From Purshia tridentata (Eukaryota; Streptophyta; Magnoliopsida; Rosales; Rosaceae), in the NCBI GenBank assembly GCA_003254885.1, contig QANT01005115.1:62001-126000 (forward strand): 64,000 nt of DNA, written 5' to 3'. The position numbers and the translations under genes are program-made. The notes beneath the pieces are model-generated. The model had not been told where the DNA came from and did not search any database. It worked only from the letters and a program-made list of their open reading frames with translations. This document shows, one piece after another, positions 11,592-23,735 of this stretch. How positions within the stretch are numbered: the first letter of the stretch is position 1; every line of letters begins with the position of its first letter.

Positions 11592-13898
11592 ACCCTGAGA
11601 AGATTCATCAGGATTCTCATGTTATCCAAAGAGCAAACATATCGAACCATCACATCAGAATTTGAGCGATCCAGTAGCATATCTCCCAACAGCTGAAACA
11701 AATAATGTCATTAAAAGAAATAAAGCAAGTAGCAACTATTCATATTCTTCCTTCTACAAAGGGCTCGTGGAGGGAGGATAGGCAAAATATGTCAGCTCAC
11801 ACCTCAACCTTGATAATATATACTCGATCAAATTAAATTAATGAACACAGATAATGTGATTCTCATGAACATAGTTAGAGACATTTAATGATTCATGCAA
11901 GAGTCTCAGGATATATATTATCTGTATATACCTTGATGGCCTGCCGTTTGGTGATGTAATTGGGAGATTCCAGCAACTGCGAATTATACTCATGGAAGAA
12001 CTGGAGCCAGTCAACAGTGGAGACTATTCAGATACTGACCATGATCATTCTACTGAAACTTATGAAATGTAAAAGGAAAAACTAGCTTGAAAATTGAGCA
12101 ATTATCTGATGTTTTCCATTTCCATGAGAATTCACTGAGTTCAATCATAACATTCTCAGATTCGCTGATGGCCAAATTTCTAAAAACATCTTTTTCCACA
12201 ATCAAATTAATTAGTCTGGAGTACTACGTTACAAGGTAAAAGTCACCAAACAACCAGAAGCATGTAGATTATAAATCTTACCCAGTCATAGTTTTTAGAA
12301 AGAAATTGAGCGACAGTTGATTTATGCCTGGTCATAAGCTCCTGCGCAAGTGTGCCAATGAGTCAGTGATCAAGAAAGTAACATTAGTAGCACAAACATT
12401 GTTGTAAAGCTTATGTGTTTTTTGAAGACTGAACAGCATAATAGTGTCAATTCTTAAAATTTGATAAGTGTATAATAGTACTAATAGACTAAAATACAAG
12501 CATAATAACATTCAAAACGAACTCAACTTTGAAAGTGGCTGCAGCATCTGATGCTATTTCAAAATTTGGCACTTGTATATAATCAAAAAATTTCTTCATG
12601 TGCTCTGATTCCAGGACATATCTGTGAATAACCAGACTCATCAATTTGAGAATACAAAAGGCTAAAACATTTATCTAGAGATTTACATCCGGGGATTGGC
12701 AAGTATATCAGCAGGAAATATATTTCTTTTCCTTTTTTCATAGCTCAAAAGCAACAATCATGCCTATTTACCTATTAACAAGATTTATTCCCCTCACAAA
12801 TTGCCCCAAAATTCCACAAGTTACCAAATTCCTAAAAGAACCTAAATCCTAACCAGCTGACACATATGTTGAACTTTAAAGAAACAAAATTTTTGAGAAC
12901 CAATTGGTGTTGCTTACCTAGCAACGATCTGATGACGGATGCATTCCCTTGAAATTGCACCATAATATAAAGCAATATCGCTGTCTTCATAACTACACAA
13001 AACCAATGCAAATATTCATTAAAATTTTGATTCCACTGGCAATTCACATTTATAACTTCATCACAAATAAAATCATACCCTTGTATCAGAATGTCCATAA
13101 CATCTATATTCTTCTCCAAGTAGTCAGAAGCAATGAATCGTGACTGAACACGTTGCCTTTGCAAATTCGCAATCACATGAGTGGCGTTTTTACGAGTCTG
13201 CAGCATAGCTTGAAAGAAATTAATTACTTAAACTGAAAAGGGAAAGGGATGCAATCAAGTGCACAAACTGATATACAAAACAGCAAGAAAGCAAATGAAT
13301 CTTCCATTTAATTACAAGATACCCAGCAGCTAACCATGCTTAATGCTTACCCCCAGGTTGAGTTTTGGAAGGCAAACAATGAGAAGGCGGAATGTGTCCT
13401 CTTTGAAAAATTCCTGGGTAAGTTGCGCGCAAGCGTCTTTATTTGGCTCACATAAGCCATCCCCATACAGAACTGTTCTTATCTCCGGAATTGCTATCGT
13501 TATTTCATCCATCTATACCAAAATTTAAAGTAAATGCCATCACAATCCATATATATGTGTGTGTGTGTATAATATACACATAAACAATACAAATCATGAT
13601 ATTTATTTCTGTGGGATGTGCAATGCAATAATGCCATTAAGAATCCATTTCATTACAATTCAAGCTAAATCATAATTCATTCCAAACTTCATTTACTATA
13701 AAACTCATCAAATTTCAACGCAAAAACAAATCCCCACATCACCAAATAAAACAAAAGTCACCCATATAAAAACAATTAGACCTTTTCTTTTCGCTTTTGC
13801 TCGCGCATTCCCGGGTTTCCATGAACAAAGAGGAGGAGGTCGTGCGTGAGCTTGACGAGCTCGGTGGGCGTGCGAGCCTTGGCCTTAAAAAGACCCAT
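10921..13898 (-). CDS. MO25-like (CAB39) armadillo scaffold protein
   Basis: Eleven exons on the minus strand join to 351 residues: 13782-13898, 13351-13512, 13079-13197, 12918-12992, 12528-12621, 12282-12341, 11932-12000, 11594-11692, 11358-11402, 11126-11228 and 10921-11033. Family signatures include [18 protein letters not shown], the [19 protein letters not shown] block, [15 protein letters not shown] and [13 protein letters not shown]25 proteins are helical-repeat scaffolds that activate STE20/GCK-type kinases; in plants they are linked to polarity and cell division. The family is about 340 residues; this one carries roughly ten extra C-terminal residues after EPK ([15 protein letters not shown]). 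The exon-9 segment [15 protein letters not shown] differs from the more usual SIQIEAFHVFK, so this may be a diverged paralogue. It is transcribed away from the ThrRS gene, with 1.03 kb between the start codons. Confidence 0.92.
11257..11279. repeat. GA microsatellite
   Basis: Pure AG dinucleotide tract in the MO25-like intron between exons 10 and 9, about 30 bp upstream (in the sense of transcription) of the exon-10 acceptor side. It has no coding role. Confidence 0.9.
11525..11588. repeat. compound TG/GA microsatellite
   Basis: A (TG)n-like stretch runs into about 37 bp of pure (GA)n. It lies just beyond the exon-8 donor of the MO25-like gene (the donor is at 11593). Confidence 0.9.
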
Positions 13899-14932
13899 CG
13901 TATTCAGTTTCTTTGGAAAAGACTCCTCATTGGTACCTTCCTCTTCCTCCTCCGTCTCCTACTTCGCATTTGGGGATGGCGCCTCCAGAAAATTAGGGTT
14001 TCGGAGGAGACAGGAAAAAACAGACGAGATTGGGAAATTTAGGTGGCACAGACAATCCATAGCCGTTTTTTTGGGGACGACTAGAAGTTGTTAGTTACAA
14101 ATATAGGAACCGCGCCAAAGGGAATTTCCAGCTTCAACGCGTGCGCTCCACTACCATATCAATTTGGGACACGTGGAATCTAAAAATGTCTAAAGATTGT
14201 TACCGCCAGTAAGAATAAGAGAAGAGAATACTAAAAATAGTTGAGCGTCTGTTTTTACCGCTATTGTTTAGGTTATCTTATCTTCCTTGAGTAATTTAAT
14301 TGAATAATCCATTTGAATATCAAATAAATAAGCTTTTTTGACTCTTCCCTCTTAAAAGTCAAAACTTACATTTTTAATCATTTATCTTTAAAATATCAAA
14401 TTTACCCTTACAATAAAAATCCCGACTTTATGTCGATTGCGCATTCCACTAATATTTCACCTTATGTCGACCGTAATCTTCTCCTCTTCATAATCCACCA
14501 CCACCACTAGCCCACTATCCCAGTAGATTTAACTTACCACCATCCTCCACCTCCCGATCAATGTCTCATCTCTGTCCCTAATTTTGTTATGTAAAATGAG
14601 AGTATAGTTGTCATTTCACATGAAAAAAAACAGTTATACAAACTTAAAAAATCTGACAGGGTCTAAAAAGCTTAAGCCATATATGATAAGACTCATAAGA
14701 GCCATTTAATTAAATTACCCAAAAAATTTCATTGATGAGTATAAAACACAAGATTGGCTCCAATTCGAAAACAAACCTGTGCAGGAATGCCAGTGACCAG
14801 TGGTTAACTGTTAACCCACCGATCAAAGGTCCGAGAAAACCCAAAGCCAAACCTCCACCACTCACAAACACACTGTCACGCTCACTTCATCACACACAAG
14901 AACCATAATACTCACTCAGAAAGAAGACCCAG
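13899..14932. promoter_or_regulatory. head-to-head promoter region between MO25-like and ThrRS genes
   Basis: Both neighbours are transcribed outward, so this kilobase holds both promoters. The first 100 bases after 13898 are CT/GA-rich and probably the MO25 leader. 14100-14800 is AT-rich with no gene. No TATA box stands out for either gene. Confidence 0.55.
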
Positions 14933-17900
14933 ATGTTAATTCTCCAGAGAATGGCCTCCTCCTCTTCTTTCCTCTCAGTCCCACCCCTAAAGACCTCTTC
15001 TTTAGCTTCACATTTCCTTGCCCCCCTTAAACACTGCGTTTTGCCGTCGAGCAGCGAGTTCAGGGCTCTGGCCCTTTTGAGGAATGGGAACGGGGTCTCC
15101 ACCTCTTCGGCTGTGGCTACTGATACTCACGTTTCGACCCAAAACGACAAATTGAAGGAGACCCAGAAGGAGAAAAGTGACAAACTCGAGAAAGTCGTAC
15201 TTCCAACCAACGACTCCTCTGAGAGCCTCCTCAGAATTCGCCATACGGTGTTGTACTTTGCTCACTAAATATTCTGTATCATATATATATATATATATAT
15301 ATATTTTCGTGTGGGGTTTCTGCTGTTCTTGAGTTGGCTCAATTGGTTTTAGTTGTTTGGATAGTATGCTTGCTTTGCTGTTATATTGTACTAGGAGGTA
15401 AAGTCAGGTTGAACTTTCTGAATTTGTACATGTTTAGAAAGTAATTTATATTTTATAATTTGTATGCTTTTGTGCCTCTACTTCTAGTTCTACGCTACTA
15501 ATTGTCACCTAGAATGTTTATATCCAGTTTGTTGTGAAAAATGAGGAAGTGGAGAAGATAGGTAAAAAAAAACCAAGACCTTCGGATAATTGGATTGTTT
15601 ATGACCGGAGAAAAATGGTTGTACAGCGGTAGATAAGCTGGGGAAGAAATTTTTGGAGTTGGGAATCTGAGAAGATATATGAGTATCTGTCTTTTGATAT
15701 AGTGTTAAGCTATGTTTCTTTTTAACGAGTTCCAGAGAATTTGGTGTGGGTGGTTCCTTTTCTGTTATTATGGGGATGAAGTACTAATATATGCTTCACT
15801 GCAGTGTGCACATGTGATGGCCATGGCTGTTCAAAAGCTCTTCCCTGATGCGAAAGTGACAATTGGTCCGTGGATAGAAAATGGGTTTTATTATGATTTT
15901 GATATGGAGCCTTTGACAGACAAAGAGTTGAAGACAATCAAGAAGGAGATGGTAAGCGGAACTTATGTGTCAGTTGCTCTGTTTTCATCAATTTAGGAAC
16001 CATGAAAGCACTGGAAACTATTCATTAGCCCTTTATGTCATCTGTAGGATCGCATCATTTGTAGAAATCTACCGCTTATAAGAGAAGAAGTTTCAAGAGA
16101 TGAAGCTCAGAGAAGAATAACTGCTCTCAATGAACCATACAAGCTGGAAATTTTGAACAGTATTAAGGAAGATCCCATTACTATCTATCACATTGGTAAG
16201 TGTTGTCACCATTTTAAGTCTCAAGTAGAATGAAGGGTGATGATTTAATATGCAGGAACTGTGCATAAATGTTTACAAATAAATAAATCAATCAGCTATT
16301 TTCTTGAGCTATACATAGTCATTTAACAGTATTAGGCAGGCGCTTGATAGTAATATTCAGTTTTAGCTGATGTGCTGTTAAAGTTGGTTTTCTGTTTGTT
16401 TCACTTGATGGACATACATATTGAATTGGGTGTATCTCTGTGTCATGTTCTATAAATGAGTGCTTTCTCCCTTAAAAATTATGTGGAAGCTTTTTCAGTC
16501 TAATAGTGATGCCTTTGTGTTATTCTTTTTAGTTTGTAATTGGACACCAAATTTTGGTTTTGTTTAGTGGATCACTTTTAAATAGTATTGCAAGTTCTTT
16601 TATTATTATTATTTTGAAAATGGAAAAAGAATGAGAAGGTATTATCAATCCGGTTCTGGATTGTTAATGTTGTTTAGTGAAGATCGGATGTGACATTTTG
16701 GGAAGTGGGGGAATGACTATTCTGAGCTTTTAAATTTTTGGTTTATAGAGTCCTTGAACTGGTTTAGTATGTAGGTGACAAAAACTCAAGTTCTGTATCA
16801 GAGTGGAATGTTCTGTGGTATGTGTCTGAGAGTCACTCAATTGGATAATGGAAAAGTAAGACAAATTGGTGAAAGAAAATAGAGTTGTTGGTGCAGTTGT
16901 TCTAATTAAAAATGGGTTACTGATTTGGGGATCTTATAGAGAATTTGATTAATATGGGGATATAAATATTTTGCTCAAGCTAGTTAAGTTATACATACGT
17001 TTAATGATATGCATGTTTTCTTGTTCTGGGTTTTGATTTTGTTTGAACTAGTGTGCAGTTATATTATACTGTCTATTATTTTATAATTCCTTACATTATA
17101 CTAAATTCTTCTTAGGTAATGAATGGTGGGACCTATGTGCGGGGCCTCATGTTGAATATACTGGAAAAATTAACAGAAAAGCTGTTGAACTTGAGTCTGT
17201 TGCTGGTGCTTACTGGAGAGGAGATGAAAAGAAACCCATGCTGCAGAGGATCTATGGCACTGCATGGGAGAACGAAGAACAATTGAAGGCATACCTACAT
17301 TTCAAAGAGGAGGCTAAACGCCGAGATCACAGGCGCCTTGGTCAAGTTCTTGATCTGTTTTCTATACAGGTACCTCAAATTGAATTGCACTGAATCTCTT
17401 TGTGCTGTTTACACAGATTTATCAGTTAGTGTTCAATTATTTGGTAAACAATTGAACACCAACCTTGGAAGCTGTGAGATTTACTTTCAATTATTGGGTA
17501 TGAGATTCTTGCATTCAACATTTTTGTTGGTAAATTATTACAGAATGAAGCTGGTGGGGGTTTGGTGTTCTGGCATCCAAAGGGTGCTATTGTGAGGCAT
17601 GTAATTGAAAATTTGTGGAAAAAGATACACATAGAACGTGGTTATGATCTTCTGTATACTCCACATGTAGCAAAGGCAGATCTTTGGAAGATAAGTGGTC
17701 ATCTGGATTTCTACAAAGAGAATATGTATGATCAGATGAATGTCGAGGATGAACTTTATCAACTTCGACCGATGAACTGCCCTTATCATATCTTGACTTA
17801 TAAAAGGAAGCGTCATTCTTATCATGATTTTCCTATTCGAGTTGCTGAGTTGGGAACGGTATATAGATATGAATTATCTGGAAGCTTGCATGGCCTTTTT

Positions 17901-18904
17901 CGTGTAAGGGGTTTCACTCAGGTATGGTTTAGTATCTTATTGCAAACTGTTAGTCTATAGCCTCATTTGGTGTCTAGGAGTGAATTGGAAAATATAATGA
18001 CAAGATTAATGTGTATTTAAGGAAGAAAATCTAGAGTGTTTTCTAACTTGAAGGAAGAAGATGGGAAGAAAATGGCTTAGCCATAAGGGGAATGTTATCC
18101 TTGTTAATCTCCACCATTTTGAGGGGATTGGAAGGGATAAGTTTTCTATATAATTTATCCATCTTATTCTCTTATTCTTTCTTCAAGTTAAAAATTTCTT
18201 CCTCAAATATACATGAATTTGCAATTTATTATTTCCAATTCAATCTTAGCAATCAAACGAGGCCTATATTCCTAGCCAAACCTAGAAAAAAGGGTCGGCC
18301 TATGCTTCCAAATGTTTCAAAATTTTTGTTTTCAGTCATTTGATCTTTGTAACTAGAAAGAGACTGAAATGAGTTGGTATTCAATCTCAATATTACACAT
18401 AGGTTTGCTGTGGCTTAAAGCACTTTGATGTATATTGCTAGTACATGCCACTGGATGACTGCATTTTGCACCCCCGTCCCTTCTCTTGTGGCCTAAGATA
18501 TGAAGTGGCTTTCATTTAACGTCAGCACCATTTTGCAGGATGATGCACACATATTCTGTCTAGAAGATCAAATCAAGGATGAAATCAGGGGTGTACTAGA
18601 TCTGACAGAAGAATTATTGTTGCAATTTGGCTTCAGCAAATATGAAGTTAATCTCTCCACAAGGCCAGAGAAAGCTGTTGGAGATGATGATATATGGGTG
18701 AAAGCAACTTCTGCCCTTAGAGATGCTTTGGATGATAAGGGTTGGAGCTATCAAATTGATGAAGGTGGTGGTGCCTTTTATGGTCCAAAGATTGATCTCA
18801 AGATTGAGGATGCACTTGGAAGGAAGTGGCAATGCTCAACTATACAGGCAAGTCCTGAACTTGTGGCAGGCAGAATTTTAATGTGTTTATATAATTGGCA
18901 TAAT

Positions 18905-18943
<39 letters not shown>

Positions 18944-19962
18944 CTGTAAAATGTTAATTGAGATTTTAAGTAATGTTTTGAATTAAGCAAATGACATGGA
19001 TTTGTTCAATAGACCAAAAACACGTTTTTTCAATGTTTTAGTTTTTTCACCCACAAACTGTACAGGTTGATTTTAACCTACCACAGCGTTTTGACATAAC
19101 ATATGTTGACTCAAACTCGGAGAAGAAGCAGCCTATAATGATCCATAGAGCTGTTCTTGGGTCCTTGGAGCGATTCTTCGGAGTCCTTATAGAGCATTAT
19201 GCTGGGGATTTTCCATTATGGCTTTCTCCAGTCCAAGCTCATGTTCTACCAGTCACAGATGCTCAGGTATGCAAAGTGGTTACATATTTTATGTTTCAAA
19301 AGAGTCAAGAAGCCCTCAATGCTTACACATAGGCTTCTTTGGTTGTCCCGTGAAATTTAAATGGCTCAACTTACATAGGATCACTATACTTTTTCCTTCC
19401 ATCTCATGAGTGATTGTCCACACCATGAATTATAAACTTGCATTTTCATTCAAAAAAAATTGTTAATGATGGCTTACACTTCAACCCTTTCAAAGTGATG
19501 GCCATTGAAGATGATGAATTTTTGAATTTCGGTGGGGCCATCTAAATTTCATTACACAAGAAAATGAACTTTGAAAATGTTCCTTATCTTTTATTCTTCC
19601 TTTTTTTTTTTTTTTTTTTTTTTTCATTTGTCCTGAATTTTATTACTTAGGAATTGAGTAATTGTCTTTGTATTAAAGGAAAAATTTTAATTTCTATACA
19701 GCTTGATTACTGCAAAGAGGTAACCAACAAACTGAAAGCAAATGGAATTCGAGGTGAACTGTGCCATGGTGAACGCCTGCCAAAACTGATTAGAAATTCA
19801 GAGATACAGAAAATTCCATTAATGGCTGTTGTTGGTGCCAAGGAAGTTGAAAATGGCACTGTTACAATAAGATCCAGGTTTGGTGGGGATCTTGGCACCA
19901 TGACAATTGATGATTTTGTCAGTAAAATCAAGTTTGCCATCGAAAGTAGAGCATCCATTTGA
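14933..19962 (+). CDS. threonyl-tRNA synthetase, chloroplast/mitochondrial type
   Basis: Eight exons join to 670 residues: 14933-15247, 15805-15951, 16048-16195, 17116-17369, 17544-17921, 18539-18847, 19066-19266 and 19702-19962. A second ATG at 14951 would give 664. The Ser/Thr-rich N-terminus looks like an organelle transit peptide. The editing (SAD) domain shows HxxxH (H104, H108 in RHTCAHVMA) and CxxxH in DLCAGPH. Catalytic class II motifs follow: the motif 2 region with [15 protein letters not shown] and motif 3 with [13 protein letters not shown]. Likely zinc ligands are the Cys of MNCPYH and the His residues of DDAH and MIHR. The C-terminal anticodon-binding domain carries [12 protein letters not shown]. 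It closely follows the Arabidopsis organellar ThrRS as I recall it. The enzyme charges tRNA-Thr for organelle translation. The intron at 18848-19065 uses a GC donor. Confidence 0.96.
17958..18266. mobile_element. MITE with GCCTCRTTTGRT ends inside ThrRS intron 5
   Basis: The left end reads 'tagcctcatttggtg' and the right end 'aatcaaacgaggccta', whose complement 'taggcctcgtttgatt' is a close inverted match. The whole element lies within the intron 17922-18538. A related copy starts at 29452. Any open reading inside is non-coding. Confidence 0.65.
18908..18938. repeat. CT microsatellite
   Basis: About 31 bp of pure CT in the GC-AG intron of the ThrRS gene. Confidence 0.9.
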
Positions 19963-21211
19963 AGTGCTTGCAGTTGGTGAAGGGTGTTATCCTATCGATT
20001 TCAAAGGATATCTAGTCATAGGGAAGCACAAAAATAAACATATTGGATAAGTGGATAAGTTAAAGCAATTTTGTTACATTTTTGGTCTACTGTACCATAG
20101 TAGCATTGCACCCATATATTGTCTAGTCAGTGCAGATATGGATTCATTACATTGGAGGTTGATTTGCAGAGAGCTTGAAGGAGTATGAAAGCGTGAATCA
20201 TGTCAAAGGGCTCATGCTTCTAAATTTCATTTTAGGTTGTCCTTGTATTTGAATATACGACAAATTCATTGACCAAACAATAATATCAGGCAGAAGGCTG
20301 TTGACAGTTAACTTGGGATGCATTTGAAACTGGATAGTTTGATTAAACATTTTTGTTTATTCATACTTCAAAGGTACTTATTGAATGAAATTCAAGTTTT
20401 ATTTCTTATAATGTGACTATGGTAATGTTCAAAGGCAATTATTTAGGCTCTTGAAATCGTAGCATTAGGTCCAACCATACTTTACATTTGGTCCAACCAT
20501 ACTTTACATTTGGTCCAACCATACTTTACATTTGGTTCAACCATACTTTACATTAGTCGTAGGTACACTTAACTCTTTGTTATTAATTGATGTCGCACAT
20601 GGCATGATAATTCATGAGATGCATTCACACTCTAGTACAACAATGGTACCATGAACCCACCCACAAACGGTCATCCATCAAAGAACCTTAAGTTGTCACG
20701 GCATGACTTTTAACCATGCAATGCACATTAATGTAACTACTAGACTTTAAGTTTGTTAATCTTTTTTTAGGTAAAAAATGAATGGTATTAACTTTAAGCT
20801 AGCTCTAAGTTTTAGGACAAAATTATTAAGGAATATTAATTCACAATCTACTTGGCCCAAAATTTATAATCTAGGACAAAGTTACCGTTGTGCACGTGAA
20901 TGGTTAGAGGCTCAAAAGCCTTCCACAACACCTAAAATTGAAGGGTATTTGACTCCAAATAGAGAATCAACACAAATATCACCAGCAAAACATGAGAACC
21001 TCAGATATTAGGTTCAAGGATGTTTTGGGGAATTCAGCTTCCTCTGTTAAACTATTAAAAGGAACCCATTTTGAGAGTTATCAATTCAATCAATCTTGAC
21101 TCCATCATTCCGATAAAAAACAAGAAACAGAAAAACAAAAAAGTTGATTCCATCACTACTCAGGAGACTGAAGCTAAAAGTTGTGCTGTAGAATAAAAGA
21201 AGAAGTCTGAC
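19963..21211. other. spacer between ThrRS and the polygalacturonase cluster
   Basis: It holds the ThrRS 3' region, the 22-bp tandem repeat at 20468-20555 and AT-rich DNA leading to the PG1 promoter. An open stretch at 20778-21011 has no family resemblance and ordinary non-coding composition, so I do not call it. Confidence 0.5.
20468..20555 (+). repeat. 22-bp tandem repeat, four copies
   Basis: The unit 'ggtccaaccatactttacat' plus 'tt' is repeated with almost no change; the fourth copy has one substitution. It lies in the spacer between the ThrRS and PG1 genes. Near identity of the units suggests recent expansion. Confidence 0.92.
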
Positions 21212-22727
21212 ATGGGTTCAAAATGTATTATGGGAACTAAATGCCTTTTGTTCTTGGTTGCTTTCGCCATACGAGCCAAAGCTGCAGAATTCGATATCAA
21301 GAAGTATGGAGCCAAGGCTGATGGCAAGACGGATGACAGCCAGGTAAACTTGTTTCCTAACACTTTGAATTCATTCTTAGGAAAAGATATCCTGACACTT
21401 GAGTGATGGTTTATATTGATAGTTTAATAATATAACATGTCAGACTGTCTCAGAATATAAGTTCCCTTTTTCATATGTATTGTATCACTAAGGTTTTGAT
21501 ATGCTATATATGTTAGACTATTAATAGTGTTTGGAAAGAAGCATGCGCAGCCACAACTCCAAGCACTATTGTGATAGCAAAGGGAAACTATTTGGTTGGT
21601 CCAGTGAAGTTTCAAGGACCCTGCAAGGCACCGATAAGCATTCATGTTGAAGGCACCCTGAAAGCTCCACCCGAACCTGCAAAGCTCAAGTCCCAAGATG
21701 GGTGGGTTTTTTTCCAAAACGTTGAGGGCTTAACAGTCTCTGGAGGTGGCTCTTTTGATGGCCAAGGAAAGCTTGCTTGGTCCATGAACGATTGTGCAAA
21801 AACTGGAAAATGCAATTCACTCCCCATAGTATGTAAAGTTATGTTATTAGACTGTTAATCTAGACCATACATTTATATAAAAATTTATCTAATCAATGGT
21901 ATAGATTCACAGTCTAAGTGGAGAATTTTTTTTATAGTTTTTCAATTAATTGGCTTTCTTGAATCCAGAATTTAAGGCTCACTGGGCTCATCAACTCAGA
22001 ATTTCAAGATATAACATCCTTGAACAGCAAGTTGTTCCACATGAACGTTTTGAACTGCAAAAACGTGACCCTTCGACACATCACCATCAATGCACCTGAG
22101 GAGAGCCTAAACACAGATGGAATCCACATCAGCCGGTCCTCTGAGATCAAGATCATCGGCGCAGACATCAAAACCGGCGATGACTGCATCTCCCTTGGCG
22201 ACGGAAGCCAAGGGATAACCATTGAGAATGTGACATGCGGGCCCGGCCACGGCATTAGCATTGGAAGCCTAGGAAGGTACAATGAAGAGAAACCTGTGAC
22301 AGGGGTCACAGTGAGAAACTGCACCATATCAAACACTTCAAATGGGGTCAGGGTCAAGACCTGGCCCGCTTCGCCGAATGGGGTGGCCACAGATTTGCAT
22401 TTTGAGGACATTGTGATGGAAAATGTTAAGACCACTCCTGTGCTCATAGACCAAGAGTACTGCCCATATGGTCAGTGCCAGGCAAAGGTTCCCTCAAAGG
22501 TTAAGATCAGCAATGTGAGCTTCAAAAACATTAGGGGCACATCAGGAGACAAAGTTGCTGTGAAGCTTGCTTGCAGCAAAGGCATACCATGCCAGGGTGT
22601 GACAGTTGGTGACATCAATTTGAGATACACTGGGAACAATGGCACTGTTACATCTGTGTGTACCAATGTGCAGCCCACTGTGGTTGGCAAAGTCACTCCG
22701 CCTGCTTGTGAAAAGTCCAGTGCTTAA
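21212..22727 (+). CDS. exopolygalacturonase (GH28), copy PG1
   Basis: Exons 21212-21343, 21517-21828 and 21969-22727 join to 400 residues. A signal peptide covers about residues 1-24; a second ATG at 21230 is possible. GH28 catalytic residues are present: D198 in NTDG, D219/D220 in GDDCIS, H242 in [12 protein letters not shown] and R276/K278 in RVKTW. Conserved C-terminal cysteines are also present. The enzyme is expected to remove galacturonate from homogalacturonan in the cell wall; this clade is typical of pollen exo-PGs. It is the most diverged of the four copies: its leader lacks the conserved TATA block of the other three. It converges with PG2. Confidence 0.93.
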
Positions 22728-23735
22728 GTTTGATTTGAGATCATCTCATGGTTACATCTAATCAATGAGATGATTAATAAGAAAATGAATAGGGATATTT
22801 GACTAATGAAAATAAATGCAGGCACCCCGTCATGCTTGATGGAATGATGGGTGGTATATATATATATGCAACGGTATGTTATATTCTGTAGATTGTACTA
22901 TATATATATTCATGGGGGAAAAAACATTGAAGAGAAATGTAAAAACTTTTGTTTGATTAAAAATCAAATGTCACTACAAGAAAAATCAATATGGGGCAAC
23001 ATGTTATATAAATTTGTTGGAGTATGATGATAAAATAAAAATAAAATTTTTTCAAAAATGACATGTATTTGGAATTGTATTAATTTAGGAAACATATTTA
23101 GAGTTTATATTAACGTGGAATAAATAAGTCATGTGACATGCACGTGACACATTTTTATGAAGCAACATTGACAATTCACTTTTACATTTTAAAACAAATA
23201 AAAATATAAAAAAAGGAGGTCGCGCAGGCAGCGCACCTCTTGATGCAGAGGCAGGTGAATAACCTTTGGATTTTGTGTTTTCTATTTTTCACAAGAGAAA
23301 GAAGAGATGCGGACAGTAGGTGTCCTCAGCTTTTTTCGGTTTTTTTTTTGGGCTTTTCGCAGGGATCAAGAGCATAAGAAAAGGGGTTTTCAGTTCTTGT
23401 GTCTTACATACCTTTCCTGTTCACATGACAAATAAATATACTGTTTAAACTAGAAATTTTCAGATTCAAGTCGACTCAATTAGGCTTGGTCCAAAGTCAC
23501 ACAACTCAACTCCAAGCACCCTGCAAGGCATCAATCAAACTTTACAAAAATGTCTCTTATTAATTCTCGTTCACATAGAGATATGAACACAGAATTTATT
23601 TACAAATTAATTAGTGCTTTCTACTTCTTTGATCACACACATGAGGTATCAAAGAAGAAACTATCAACACAAGCACTATATCTATATATAAAGAGCATTC
23701 CTAATTAGTACTTTCTCTGCTTCTTAATTAGATTA
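22728..23735. other. convergent spacer between PG1 and PG2
   Basis: It contains both 3' regions. At 22972 a CACTACAAGAAAA string looks like one end of a CACTA transposon, with no partner end in sight. 23541-23690 is similar to 25886-26040, the 3' flank of the decayed copy. No gene is seen. Confidence 0.5.

Noticed and set aside
13797-14094. Two plus-strand ORFs of about 80 codons
   Set aside because: They are antisense to MO25 exon 1 and its leader; the minus strand carries the recognisable protein.
18092-18343. 83-codon ORF in a ThrRS intron
   Set aside because: It overlaps the right half of the intronic MITE and has no protein similarity.
20778-21011. 77-codon ORF upstream of PG1
   Set aside because: No family resemblance, poor start context and AT-rich composition like the non-coding surroundings.
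22972-22990. A complete CACTA transposon starting at the CACTACAAGAAAA string
   Set aside because: No matching inverted end with a 3-bp duplication was found downstream, so only a lone terminus is supported.
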